A stretch of DNA of 64,000 bases, taken from Cyclospora cayetanensis. Its lineage: Eukaryota; Apicomplexa; Conoidasida; Eucoccidiorida; Eimeriidae. Numbering within the stretch: the stretch's first letter is position 1; each line of letters opens with the position of its first letter. The DNA is taken from positions 62,001-126,000 of the forward strand of contig NW_020312481.1 of the NCBI RefSeq assembly GCF_002999335.1. Reading direction: 5' to 3'. The notes below the pieces were generated by a model. That model was not told the DNA's origin. It saw only the letters and a program-made list of their open reading frames with translations, and searched no databases. Both the position numbers and the translations under genes were made by a program. Below, piece by piece: positions 45,184 through 61,417 of this stretch.

Positions 45184-46184
45184 GCAGGGTGTCGATACAG
45201 ACAAACAGAAACAAATGAAGGGAGGGCCCGTGGACACGTGAACAGACTCTCCACAGGGAGGGGCCCCCCAAGATTCAGAACCTTGGTCCTCCGGCCGGGA
45301 AGTCTGGAGGTCAAAGAATCACAAATACACCTCCAAGCATAGCAGTAAAGGTGTGAATATGTATACGCCTATGCATATGCAAATATGTCCTAGGCAGGAG
45401 CCATCAGGACCCACACACAGGCAGATAGGGGGGCCCCCAGCTACCGTCTCCTTGATTCAGGGGGCCCCTCAGCAGTCTATTCCTGAACTTCTAAGGGCCC
45501 GTTTTCTCGCCTGATGAATGTCCGCTTTGTAACGGGTCTGTAATCGGATGTCTTATGAACAACTAAGAAAAATAAATGCGTGAGAGTGAGAAAGTCATTG
45601 AACGAGCACTGTCGTTCCTTGCCGGTACAGCACTGACACCCGAACCCGGAAGATCGCAGCCGCAGCTCTCAAGTCACTCGGTGTGCATCGCCTCGGTTAT
45701 ACCCTGAAAATATTTCTTCTAAGCCAAATCAAGCCTTAAAACGACCAGTAGGCAGCTTTAAGGAGAACACAAGATTCAAGTTCCTTCGTTTTCCACGCGC
45801 ACCCGCTTTCGTCCCGCTAGCCGCTTGCGTTCCCCGGCTGCGGATCCTGTTCACCGGGGAGTCTATTCTTGCTCTTCCACACATTATTTTTACTTGCCGA
45901 TTGCCTTTTCCTTCAATTCTCGAAGATGCATGCGCAAGACATAACATGCATGGCAGCGGTTGCGTTCGCCCCGAACGAGCCTCTTAAGGTGACCCACTGA
46001 AGATACACCTGCGGCACCACGTCTCCCGGAGGTCCCTCCTCCGAGAAGGGACTCCCTACAGGCCAGTTTGAGTGAACGAGGCGGGCGGAGGCTATGAGCC
46101 CTCCGTATGTGGTGCCTGGGCATCTCAGGGCGGTGCTAGAGGAGGCAGCAAAGCAGTGCAGAGCTACCTGCAAGAGTTCCCTGC
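45184..46184. other. Divergent intergenic region
   Basis: Lies between CSN7 and the class III alcohol dehydrogenase gene. No further gene recognised; it may contain an upstream exon of the dehydrogenase. Confidence 0.5.
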
Positions 46185-50688
<4,504 letters not shown>

Positions 50689-51274
50689 AGACGCAAACGT
50701 TCCCAGTCGTCCTTTTTCTCTTTCTTTCTTTCTCTCTTTCTCTCTTTCTTTGCATTCTTGGTATCTGTCTGTACTATTTGTGCGTCTGTATCTGTCTGTC
50801 CCTCTCTTAATGCACCCGTTCGCTTCTGCCGGCAGGCGCGCGCCTACTCTGTGAGCTGACCCCAGTTCCCCAATTTATCTCTGGTACCTCCAGCGACTAG
50901 CCTCCTAAATTGCGCTTTCCATTGTTACCGCAGCAGCTGTGCGTACTGCTGATCCTGCCTGTAGCAGGAAATCTCGCCGCTACTGCTGTTGCTCTAGAGC
51001 ACGTAGGCACTGACAGCTAGCTCTAAAAGCAGGCCTCTGGCTCTAAACTCAAAATTAAATACTGGTCAAATAGGGTCAGAAAGCTCTTTTCTGTCCCCTG
51101 AGAAGCTAAAGCACTCTCCGCGTCTTTTTACTACTGCTGCTACCGGTGCTTCCAGCACTGCTGCTGCCACTACTGCTAAATGCTGCTACTGATGCTGTTA
51201 AGGCCTTAGCATCCCCCCCACAGAACCTGAACCTCTGCTGCCGCAGCGGAGGTAGCGGCATCCCAAGAAGTCTC
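50689..51274. other. Convergent intergenic region
   Basis: A (TTTC)n/(CTTT)n run lies near 50,715-50,755 after the ADH stop. No gene is seen before the stop of the large minus-strand ORF. Confidence 0.6.
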
Positions 51275-54200
51275 CTAGAAATGGAGATCTTCATACGGAG
51301 TCCTGGGGAGGAGCGTCCCTCGAGACCCTCCACCTGTGTAGCTCAATCGATGGGGGCTGCGCCATCGTGATGCCAGTCTCTCGCCAGCCTCTCGCTTTGC
51401 TTCTGAAACCTCGGGGTCCTTTCTGACGTCTTCCGGGAGGCCTTCTAAGGGGCATTCTGTGGGCATGTGAGGCAAGGGAGGAAAAGGCTTGACCAATACG
51501 GCCCGTTGCACTTTTGGGCTACTCTGATAATCGTCCGCATCCTCCTGCAGCGGCTGCTCGTGCTCGGAATGGTCCACCTCCTCGGTCATATCCTGCCGCT
51601 TTGGCTGGTTGTCTTGAGGTACTTGGGGAGACGCTATGTGCTGTGGGGAAGTGATATCAGCCGCAGGGGGCTCTTCTGGGTGATTTAGACCGGGAACTGC
51701 CGCATAGTGGGACTCCACGATTTCATCCTTGGGGTCCACGTGTCCCATCAGGAGGTCCATATCCTCCCCCTGACTATGCATGAGGACCACGTCAGTGTGA
51801 GGGGACCCGTCCGTCATGGGAATAGGGGCCCCACCCTCAGTCCCCGTATTGTCCCTACTAAGTCCTAAGCGGTTCCCGCCAGCTGAGAGCGCCTTTTCAA
51901 ATTGTAACTCGCAATGATTGCCAATCGCTGACCTGTCTAAGTCTTTTTTTGTGAGCACTGCGTCCCGATGTGGTAGAGGCTCCTCGTGTCCAAAATGTAA
52001 GGGCTCGATGGGCCTCCATGTGGAAGGCCCTCGGTGACTCCACTGATGGGAAATTTGGTGCCCTGCGTCTGGTTGCTGCATAACTTCAATGCTGTTTCTG
52101 AGAATGCCGATGGTCTCTTCAGCTACCGCTGCCCCTACCTCTTTAATAAGGGTGCCTAGGCCAGAAGCAAGGCGGGCACCCGCCACCCTGAGGGCCTTTC
52201 CAGTTAGTAGCAAGGCCTCTCCCACTGGGCCACGTGGAGGGGAAGGGACAGGGAGGCACATGTCAGCCGTTGGGTCGGTTAGATAACCTTTCAATGCGCC
52301 TAGAGGCAAAAACGCTGGGAGCTCCGAGGCAGTGAAGACCGGTGGGGAGGTACCTAAGGGACATAAGTAATCTGCCGCATCCCCCGTCTGCTGCACCAGC
52401 GGGGGCTGCGGCTGCTGCGCAAGTTGCGCCTGTGGCCGAACAACGTATGGCTGCTGCAACACCATGGAGGTCATGTGTTGTCCTAGGCACTGTGGCTGCA
52501 ACTGCTGCTCAAAGAGGCGGTGCTGCTGCGGCGGCTGCTGCAGTGGCTTCTGCTGTGGCAGGCGGGGAGAGAGCAAGTGCTGTATTCGCTCCTCTGTAGT
52601 GGACAAAGGGCGAATGAGTAGGGGCTTCTGGGGTATTTGTAGCCGTACAGCAGTAGGCGATACGGCGACTGGTTGTGCCTGGGAGGCTGCAACATGAGGT
52701 CGTGGAGTCAGAGGGGATACTTCGTTGCTGAGGAGACCCCCTTGTCTCTTTTTGCCTCCAAATATGCGCGATGCACCCCCCAAAAACAGTTTCTTCTTGC
52801 AGGAGCCTTGATTGCCGTACTGTAGGGCCCCGACCTGCGGCTGTGCTGGTGATTGGTTTGCTGTTGTAGCTGTTTTTGACACTAGACGACTTTTTTTGGT
52901 GTTTTTCTTGAAAGGGCCCTCGGAATCTCCGCAGCAAAGAAAGGGCCCTACAGGCACCACTTCGTGCAGCTGCTGCACAGAAGTGGACCTCAACATACGG
53001 CTTCCAAGCGGTCTCCCAAATCCAGATGCTGTCACAGGCGCTGCAACCCAAGCCTCTACGGATCTCCGCCGCACGCTAGCCTCCTCTCGGGCTTCCCTGC
53101 GATAAACACTTCTCTGAAGGGGGGCTATTGGACTGCGGAGCGCTTCAGCTGTCATCTGCTGGGGGACTACCGGCATCTGCATAGCGCCAGATATCCCCAG
53201 CTGCTCCTCGCTGTGTATTCGCAGCTCCCTCTGCTGATGCCGAGTGGGTGCCGGATATTCCCTAAAAGTTTGAAGTGACTCTGTCAGCGGGAGAGTCCCC
53301 GTAAGACTCGAGGGCACCAGGTTTCCGTAGGAAGTTCTAGCCTTTGCAAGCGTCGGGGCAGTGTTGCATTGGGTGTACATACACTCGGCAGCGTGGTTTT
53401 TGAGGATCACGAGCGGCTCTGTGGCCCTAGAGGTCTGCTGATTATCTCCTACTGGCACGTCGAATTGAGTAGACACCGAAGAGGGGGAATCTGCGGACAC
53501 AGTCATCGAGGGGCTTTGTGGCAGCTGCATGTGTGAGGAGTTTGAGTGGGGGGCCCCAGCACCACCTGGTGGGAACATCGCGGCTGCCCTGAAGGGGCTT
53601 TCTGGGCGAACCATCTGTAAGGTGAGCCTCTCAGGACTACCGCAGTTGTTAGCCTCGCTGCTAGAGAGGGCTTCTAGTTTCTGCCGCTGAAAGAGGGAAC
53701 CCTCGTTCTTTGCGGGGGTCCAAGTCGCACGGTTCTCTTCCTGGAGGGTCTCCCCAGCACCGGTGGCTGCCATATGAGAAAACGGATAGCCAAGACTGTA
53801 CGACAGAGACGTGTCTGTAGCGGTCAATACATTTTCGGGATCTTCAGTCCCCGTGAATGACTCCTGAGCCATCATCTCCCGAGAGGTCGTCTGGTTGTGT
53901 TTTCCAACGAGAGAGATGGCGGGGCGCTCGCTACCGGGGATAGCCGCCATATAGTTTGTCCCTGTAGGCGCTGCAGAATGGAGACCTCCAGGAACACCCT
54001 TGGGCATGGCTTGACTGCCGTCAACGCGCATATCGTAGCAGGGAACTGCCGAGGCGTGCCCCGCAAGCTGTGCCGATTGTCGCTCAAGCTGCCGCTGCTC
54101 ATGTTCCTGAAGTTGACACGCGTTCTTTCCGGAAGGAGGTAATGTATCCGGCGAAGAAAAACTAGCAGACGCTTCCAAGTCAGGGGTCATCGTAGGCCTC

Positions 54201-56554
54201 TTCTGTTTCGCCACGCGCAACGGGAAGTGAGGTAGAGGGGTCTGAAGAGGGGCCGTCTGTGGGGCCTCCAGCGGTGCTACAGTGAGCGCTTTAGGGGCCT
54301 CTTGTGGGTGTGAGGGCTTCTGAAGAAGCTCCTTCTTCGTTTCAGGGATCTTCTCAAAAGCGTTCTGATTTTCAGAGACCCCTGTGTCCTCTTTCTCCAT
54401 TGCGTACTCGTTAAGGGCCTCCGATGCACCAGGAACAGGGAAGTACTCTCCCGCTTCATCTGCTGCCTCAGGGCTTCCACGACTTTTCTCGCAAGGGCTG
54501 TCGCTGGCCGCCTCTTCTTTGGTATCCATAGTTACTACTTCAACCTCATCAGGCGTCTCCTCCAAGTTTCCCTGGGAGGCCGCTCGACGGCTGTCTCCGT
54601 AAGCGTCTCCCTCAAGAGGGGCCCAACCACCGCCTTTTTGTTTCCCCGGCAGATGTGGAGTACCTGGATGCGTGTGTCCTCCATCATGATCGAACATTTC
54701 CTTCTCAGGAAGCTGCCAGCTAAAGGGCTGCTGGCAGGGAGGTTCCCCTCTAGTGTATGGCCGGCTAAAGCTGTCTCTATTCAGAGGGCCTCCAATGTCG
54801 AGGAGAAGGGGTGACTGGCGGGGCCTCCTCATAGGATCCTGTGGGATAGGTGCCCTCCTCAGAAGAGCTTGATTATCGTGTCTGCCAGGTGTGCGAGGGG
54901 TGAAAGAGAGCAAAGGCGCATCGTCGCCTCCGTTGGGGGTAATCTCTTGACCCTCTTCTTCATAGACCGCAGCTAAGCAGCAGTGAGCCTCTTGCTCTCT
55001 CTCCAGAGAGGCCCCCATGGGGGTCTCTCTGGGAGATTTCCCCACAAGGCCCTCAGTACAAGCCTCTAGCGGGCTCTCTACAGCGTCCGCGTTGCAGGCT
55101 TCTACCTTTGGCCAGAGTAGATCAGAACGAAGTCCAGCCGGAGCGTGTTTGGTGCCGCCTTGGATATCTTGTGGAGGCACATTTTGAGACCCCACGAAAG
55201 AGCTTCTATCTGACGCTTCACCGGGAGACCCCGCGTGGCCCCCTGTATGGCGCGAAGGTTGAGGGAGTGGAAGAAAGGTTTCGCAGGGTTCTGTGTCTCG
55301 AGGCGTCCTGGGGCTTACGGCGGGAACATCTGGGGGGCCTCTCGGGAATTCTGGTTGTTTTTGCTGCGCGCAGGTGTTGACAAAAGCCGCTTCTCCGTAT
55401 CGCAAACCCTGCGGCTGATGTGTGGAGCTGAAACTAAGGCGCCCGACGGGTTCTGGTCGGTCCAATAGGGGGCCCCCCCTGGGAGGCCTCTTGAACGCCC
55501 CCTCGGGTCTGGGTAGCTCCCTTCGTGCCACCGGCTCTCTAATACGTTCTTTATTGATCCTTAGAGACTGCGGAGTCTCCTCGGCAATCCCAAGGTCCTT
55601 CCGTCTGCGCTCCTGCTGGATCCTTAAAAAGAAACGATGAGCTTCCAAGCTGCTGGTGGGGGGGCCCCTGTACTCCGGGCGTGCAGGGCTTACTGTCTCA
55701 CGCACGAGTGACCCCCAGCTAGGATACACCAGCGTTTCTTCCCCCTCTGCGGGGAAGGCCCCCAGGACCTCGTCGAGCCTCACAGGAGGGGTCTCCTGGA
55801 TGCCTTCTTCCCGGTATGTCTCTGGCAGATCGTGCGACACAACACTGCTAGAGGTGTCCAGCGGGCATGCCGAGCCAACGTGAGGCAGATGCCCCTCGCT
55901 GCTGCAGTCTAGCACGTCAAAGGCATTGTCGGAAAAGGATGGCATGCGAAACGGCCCCTTTGAGGGGCCCGAGGCTTCGGAGTTCGGGGGCCCTTCTTCG
56001 GTTGCCTGGCTGCTCGTATCCTGCGAGGTTTCCTCGTCATCTCCGTCCGCCTCGCTTGTCTCGGCAGCCGGATCAGTCACCAGAAACACAGGCGTTTCAC
56101 TTCCGCTGTTGTAGGGTCCACTGGGACAGCCCTCACTGCTGCTTAAGCCACTGGCGCAGTCATGTGGTATGGGTTCCTCGAGTGTAGAGGACATGCTTGT
56201 GAGGGAAGGAGGGGCTTGCGGGCCTATTGCTAAGGATACAGTGCATGCCTCTCTCTGTGCTGTGGGTGCTGCGCTATTGGTGGCGACATGGCTGTTCGTG
56301 CTGTTGCTGCTGCAGTCATCGATTGCTGCCGACTGGTGAGAGCACTGCCCATTCGAAAGCTGCAGTACGGGGAGGTACTCTGATGAACCATCTTCACTTT
56401 TGTCTTCGTCTGAAGAACAGGGAGCTGTGGAGAAGGCGAGGGGCTCTTCCGTATCTCCTTCAGCAACATGAAGGGCCAATGGCGTGGTGCAACAGTTGGC
56501 TGCGGGGTACAAGGGCGCGGCAGGAGGCCTTTCCACGTCGTTCTCGGTTTCCAT
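51275..56554 (-). CDS. Large single-exon hypothetical protein (1759 residues)
   Basis: One uninterrupted frame starts at ATG 56554 (METENDVERPPAAP). The N-terminal half is acidic and rich in Ser, Pro, Glu and Gly, with no predicted folded domain by eye. A basic block, FLRIQQERRRKDLG, lies near residues 308-321. Toward the C-terminus are an Arg-rich block (VRRRSVEAWVAAPV), a segment with GPFLCCGDSEGPFKK and SRIFGGKKRQGG, Q-rich patches, and an amphipathic stretch (ALRVAGARLASGLGTLIKEVG) near residue 1500. The last 80 residues are charged (SEAKREAGERLASRW) and end YEDLHF. No signal peptide or clear membrane span. The layout suggests a scaffold or cytoskeletal protein, but I do not recognise it. 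An open frame this long with start and stop is unlikely by chance even in GC-rich DNA. Confidence 0.75.
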   Translation of the reverse strand: METENDVERPPAAPLYPAANCCTTPLALHVAEGDTEEPLAFSTAPCSSDEDKSEDGSSEYLPVLQLSNGQCSHQSAAIDDCSSNSTNSHVATNSAAPTAQREACTVSLAIGPQAPPSLTSMSSTLEEPIPHDCASGLSSSEGCPSGPYNSGSETPVFLVTDPAAETSEADGDDEETSQDTSSQATEEGPPNSEASGPSKGPFRMPSFSDNAFDVLDCSSEGHLPHVGSACPLDTSSSVVSHDLPETYREEGIQETPPVRLDEVLGAFPAEGEETLVYPSWGSLVRETVSPARPEYRGPPTSSLEAHRFFLRIQQERRRKDLGIAEETPQSLRINKERIREPVARRELPRPEGAFKRPPRGGPLLDRPEPVGRLSFSSTHQPQGLRYGEAAFVNTCAQQKQPEFPRGPPDVPAVSPRTPRDTEPCETFLPLPQPSRHTGGHAGSPGEASDRSSFVGSQNVPPQDIQGGTKHAPAGLRSDLLWPKVEACNADAVESPLEACTEGLVGKSPRETPMGASLEREQEAHCCLAAVYEEEGQEITPNGGDDAPLLSFTPRTPGRHDNQALLRRAPIPQDPMRRPRQSPLLLDIGGPLNRDSFSRPYTRGEPPCQQPFSWQLPEKEMFDHDGGHTHPGTPHLPGKQKGGGWAPLEGDAYGDSRRAASQGNLEETPDEVEVVTMDTKEEAASDSPCEKSRGSPEAADEAGEYFPVPGASEALNEYAMEKEDTGVSENQNAFEKIPETKKELLQKPSHPQEAPKALTVAPLEAPQTAPLQTPLPHFPLRVAKQKRPTMTPDLEASASFSSPDTLPPSGKNACQLQEHEQRQLERQSAQLAGHASAVPCYDMRVDGSQAMPKGVPGGLHSAAPTGTNYMAAIPGSERPAISLVGKHNQTTSREMMAQESFTGTEDPENVLTATDTSLSYSLGYPFSHMAATGAGETLQEENRATWTPAKNEGSLFQRQKLEALSSSEANNCGSPERLTLQMVRPESPFRAAAMFPPGGAGAPHSNSSHMQLPQSPSMTVSADSPSSVSTQFDVPVGDNQQTSRATEPLVILKNHAAECMYTQCNTAPTLAKARTSYGNLVPSSLTGTLPLTESLQTFREYPAPTRHQQRELRIHSEEQLGISGAMQMPVVPQQMTAEALRSPIAPLQRSVYRREAREEASVRRRSVEAWVAAPVTASGFGRPLGSRMLRSTSVQQLHEVVPVGPFLCCGDSEGPFKKNTKKSRLVSKTATTANQSPAQPQVGALQYGNQGSCKKKLFLGGASRIFGGKKRQGGLLSNEVSPLTPRPHVAASQAQPVAVSPTAVRLQIPQKPLLIRPLSTTEERIQHLLSPRLPQQKPLQQPPQQHRLFEQQLQPQCLGQHMTSMVLQQPYVVRPQAQLAQQPQPPLVQQTGDAADYLCPLGTSPPVFTASELPAFLPLGALKGYLTDPTADMCLPVPSPPRGPVGEALLLTGKALRVAGARLASGLGTLIKEVGAAVAEETIGILRNSIEVMQQPDAGHQISHQWSHRGPSTWRPIEPLHFGHEEPLPHRDAVLTKKDLDRSAIGNHCELQFEKALSAGGNRLGLSRDNTGTEGGAPIPMTDGSPHTDVVLMHSQGEDMDLLMGHVDPKDEIVESHYAAVPGLNHPEEPPAADITSPQHIASPQVPQDNQPKRQDMTEEVDHSEHEQPLQEDADDYQSSPKVQRAVLVKPFPPLPHMPTECPLEGLPEDVRKDPEVSEAKREAGERLASRWRSPHRLSYTGGGSRGTLLPRTPYEDLHF

Positions 56555-58879
56555 CCTTTGAAATAAGAAGTTTCAGCGCTAAAGACTAGTGCATTGGGGA
56601 GAGGTCAAAGAGTGCCCGAATACTAAGTTGCGCCTTCAGCTCGCCATCCCTGAGGCTCGCTGCGTGTGTCGGCGGCAGTTGTGGTGTCTACTGAGCCGGT
56701 GTTGGTAGGCTCTTTCCGGCTTTGGCTCACTTAGTGCACCGAATCACAGCCAAGAACTTGAAAAGCGTTACCAAACATGTGCAAAGAATTGTCACTAGAA
56801 GCAGAGAGAGCGCAGCGAGCCACGCAAACAGCCATGAGTGCTGTGGCGTCTCCGCTCCCCCGGTGGCAGTTGCAGGGAGCCCCCCTGTAGATTTGATATG
56901 CTTAGCAAGGTGGTTAAATGCTGATTTATGAAGGCAAAAGCACATAGAAGGGGATATAAAAAGGGAGTAGCTGAATGAGTTCTCCCAGTAGCGGCGGCAC
57001 TTCGGGGTTCTGTCGATAGTGCTCGCAGTTTCCCCAAACCGTCCAAAGGGTGAAAGAGGTTGAAGCTACTTCTCGAAAAGACTCAAGTCTCTTGGCAAAA
57101 ATATAGAGACAATCAATTGACACTTGTGTCCATCAAGGCCTAGGCTTCAAGGGTTCCAGGTTTTCTGCATAGGCTTCCTCCAACGAGCTTTGACGGTCTG
57201 CATTATATGCCTCCTTTCGCTCTCTCTGTCTCTCTTCTTCAACAAGAAAAACCTATACTGATTCCCTGCGGGCTAATTAGGCGCTCGACTTCGCAAGCCA
57301 AATCAAGCAGTCAAGTACAGCACCTCGCCACAGGAGGCCTGTGTAGCAGCACACACAAATTCAGGCGCAGTCAGCAATTAAAACCGACCTTAGACAAGGG
57401 CATAGAGGGCCTGAGAACTAGCGATGCATCTAAGACATTTCGAGTGCCTCCAAGTTGTTTGCTCTGCACCTTGAGCATCCTCCAGGAGGGCGAGTGATTG
57501 TAAGTAGCTTCTAACATTCCCCACTGTGTGGAAGAGCAGCCAAACAACACTAGCACGCGGATTCGCTAAAATTCTTACTTATCTCCGTTATCTACGGCTT
57601 AAAAGGGTTTAAAAGGGTGAAATGGCCGATAAAGGGGGTTTCTAGGATATTTAATCGCTGAGTATCATGGTTTGTGTCTTCGCACGTTGATGGATGCGTG
57701 CTTTCTTAAAGCTGCTGCATATTCGCTTTAACGCAGTGTGCCCCTTCCTGAAGGCGACAAGAAACCCACATTCTGGCCTCGCTGTTGTGCCCCTGCAAGG
57801 ATGCGGCAGAGAGAAATGGGCTTTTGTTTTCCTGAAGCCCTTCAAATGTAGAAAACTGCTTGACGGGGGACCGCCGCTACGTTCAAGAGAGGGTAGCATA
57901 GGCGTGGCTCTTAACAAGCCGTACAGGGGGGCCAATACAGGGCCTTCGTTTGATCCTTGGAAGAAGCAGATTGGTACAAACACGGAAAACTGTATGCGTC
58001 AGAGACAAGGGGAGCATACAATGGAATCGGGAAGTCAATAGAATGAGAGATACAGGGATTGCGCCCGCCATAGAAGTGCTGACCGAGGAAGGCCTGCTAT
58101 CTCGTGTTCAATGAACTGCCTCTTAGGCGTATCTGAGATTAAAAGCGGCCCACCCTACGCCTTTCTGGACCCTTGCCCCCTACATGGACACGAGACTGCG
58201 TGTATCTGCCTGTCTCTTCTCCATGTGCACTGTCTCCTGTTAAGTTCGAAAGAGTAGCTTTCACTCATAGCTTTGCAAAGCGCCTGCTCTTCCCTGCCCT
58301 CAAAAAAAAATGACTAAAATCGCTCTGCAATCTCCCCCATAATTGGAGTTGGCCATGAGGCAGGGTGGGCGTGATGTTTAGCTGGCTTTATGGCTCGTCG
58401 TTGCATGCTGGCCCCTTAAAATGTAGCCACTTCGTGTCAACCCGCATGCGAACCATGCAGCTCCTGCAGTCGGTGCGGATACTGTTGCCTCTGCTAAATA
58501 TTATTCACTGACCCTCAAGGTCCCGCTCGGCTTGCGCGAATAGAAGAAGGGCCTTTTTCTTTCTCTCTCTTTCTCTGTTACTCTACGCTGGTCTTGCACG
58601 CATGATATCTAGAAGGCTTAGCTGCTCAGTATGCTACGGTGCGCTGCGCTCCCGCGCTGGCGCACTCCCCAGGACCCCTCGGTGAATCTCTACAGGAACC
58701 CGAGTCAAAAGAAAACAACCTCGTGGGAGGGGATGCTGCCTGCCTGGAATACCGCAGACGGACGCATCTCAATACCCTAAAGCCCCCCATTCTCACCTCC
58801 CTCGCAGGTGCACATCGACTTACGACTACAAGATATGTGGAAAGGCTCTCTCAGGGGTCGGGGTAGGGTAAAGGGCTAG
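56555..58879. other. Intergenic, no convincing gene
   Basis: Upstream region of the large minus-strand ORF and downstream region of DNA polymerase eta. Several short open frames (for example about 57,651-58,041 on both strands) have no splice or homology support. Confidence 0.5.
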
Positions 58880-61318
58880 CTAGCGTTTCTGTTTCTTCCC
58901 TAAGAAGCGATCCAGCTTCAGTTGTCCACCACTCTGTGCGGGAAGGGGCCTTCTTTGGCTACTGCTAAAGCGAGGTGGCTGGTGCTGTGAGTACATTCCT
59001 GAGGGTGCAGCTGCATTCGGTTGCGTTGCTATGTAGGGGGACCTCAACGAGGTTGGGTGCCTGTCCTTTCCGTTCATGGGATGTGCCCTTTGCTGGGGTG
59101 TGCATTCACCGAAATCCTCGGATACGTCTATCACCTCCAAGACTTCGACCTCTTCCTCCGATCGGGCTCCCTCCGACAACTGCGAGGAAACAGAGATGCA
59201 CCGCTCTTCTTGCGACAAAGGGGTTTCTAGATCCGCCTCCAAGGCGGTATTCCCCAGTATTGGACACTCAGCGGGAGCATCTTGGTCCTCAAGGAGCTTG
59301 ACAGTTTCCTTGCCAGCTCGAGAAGATCCCCCAAATTTTCGCGCTGACTTGGCGCTACGTATTGGGGAGGTGAGAGGAGGCCTTGAGGGCCCCTGACCTT
59401 CAGGGGTCTCCTGCGAGGCAGCGATTGCGATGTCTGTAGCGTCTCCGGCAGTGGCAAAAGTCAAAGTACCTTCCAGCCCCTCTGCAGTGCCTTCCGACTG
59501 CCCCCTAAGGCCCTCGCGTTTCGGCTGCTTGTCGAAGAATTCCACAATACCCCTCTCTGTCCCTTGGACGCCCGCTTTCCGCTCTACAAAATCTCCAAGA
59601 GCCAGGGCAACTCTTAGACATGGCTGTAACGGAACCCCTCGCTGCTGCTGCTCTTGTTGCAGGCGAGTCAGCTGCTGCATTCCCAGCTGCCATATCTGCT
59701 GCACGTCGGGAGGCCCCTTACAAGGGCCCCCCGCAGAGGCATAGGGAATCTGGCAGGACCGCGTAAACCGCTGGTTCGCAGGATTCCCCGAGCAGAAATG
59801 GAGAGCTGCGCCGCAAGCATCCCAAACAACAAACTCCAAGTCCGCAGATCAATGGACAGCCTTAACTAACCCCTCATCGTGAGCAGCCTCTGAACTACAG
59901 CAAAGCCCCCACAGTCAGGCCCCTAGCGGCGCGACGCTTACTGATGGTCTTGGGAATTCTCGCATACAGTCTAAAGTCTAGGTCTGCTCTCTCACAGAGC
60001 TCTCTGCTGAGGGTGTGCAGCCACTGAGGGAGCTGAGGCCCCCCTGGAGGGACGCCAGGAGGCGGTAGCGACTTGAAGGCCAGCATGGATTTTACTCTAA
60101 TGTTGCTCTGCACGCTGTCGCTCCCCTCAGGACAGCCGCTGAGGCACAAATACCGGTATTCAAAGACACCCCTCATGCAAAGCCTCGAAGCCACACGCCG
60201 AGCCCCTGTTTTGCGTGCCAAGGCCTAAAGCGGGGGGCCCCTCACCGTACAAGGTTGTAGAGGAATTCTGCTTCCTCAGTGCCAAGCTTTTGTTGAAGGA
60301 CACCGAAAGGAAGCCGCTGTATGCATCCCGCGAAGGTATACTGGGGGAGTCTCGAAGACACGCAGAGGCCCCTCTTGCCACCCATGCCAGGAAGCTTCCT
60401 TAAGGGGAATCCCGAGAGGAAGGAGGCTACAGCAAAGGACGGGACGATTACCTGCTGATCGGGCTTAAAATGAGAGGAAGCTACTTTGGCAACAAACTGC
60501 AAGGACACCCACGCATAGATGAGACACACAGAGAAGGCAGAACCTGATGGCGCCAGGGGCATGTGGCAGAACGCTGAAAAAAACAGAAACGGGATTCGAA
60601 TCGATCGGACCGAGGGCCGCAGACATACATAAAGTGGCAGGGGGGAGCACCCTAAGAAAACAGCAGGTAAGAAGACCAGGGTGGAGCGCTCCTAGCATAA
60701 AGCAACGCGAATTAGGAGGCGAAGACACGGTACTACATGGTGAACTGTGGATTTCAAGAAAGAGGCGGCATGCGATCTGGAAGATCGAAGGGTCGGGGGG
60801 AGGGAAGGAAGACGCGCAAACAGACCTTGTTGTGTCCTACGGCTCCACTCATCGTGAGTTGCAGTCTCTCGAGCACCTGCCGACGTAGAAATGCCAACAC
60901 CACTGCCCCCAAAACCAGCCACAAGCTGGGCACAGTCCACTCCTCGTCACGCAATACTTCGCAGTACGTCTCCCCGAAAAAGGGGCCCCCCTGCGGTGTT
61001 GTTCCCACAGGGCCCTCCGCAGGGGAGCTCTCGAGAGGCGTTGTTAACGACGCCAGAGAGGCCGCATGCTGGCCTGTGTGTCCTCGGATGGGAAATTCGG
61101 GGGCCCCCTCGGGGGGAGGGAGCATAGAAGGGGCCTCCGAGCTCCTTGAGCGGGGGGGACTCGAGGGAGGCCCTAGGGCCCCCCCCTCATGGGGAATCTC
61201 TGGCTGCACCCTCGAATTCGATGCTTTTAACTCCACATAAGCACTGCGGGGGGGAGAAGCTGTTGAGCTGCAAGAAAGGTCGCCTGAATGCTGTTGCTGC
61301 TGCTGTTGTTGCTGTTGC

Positions 61319-61417
<99 letters not shown>

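Noticed and set aside
58880..59839. DNA polymerase delta subunit 3 as an alternative for the C-terminal exon with its PIP box
   Set aside because: Upstream exons join in phase and carry unmistakable Y-family polymerase motifs, so this is the tail of polymerase eta.
60585..60605. GATTCGAATC resembling a tRNA B box
   Set aside because: No matching A box or cloverleaf was found nearby, and it lies within a polymerase eta intron.
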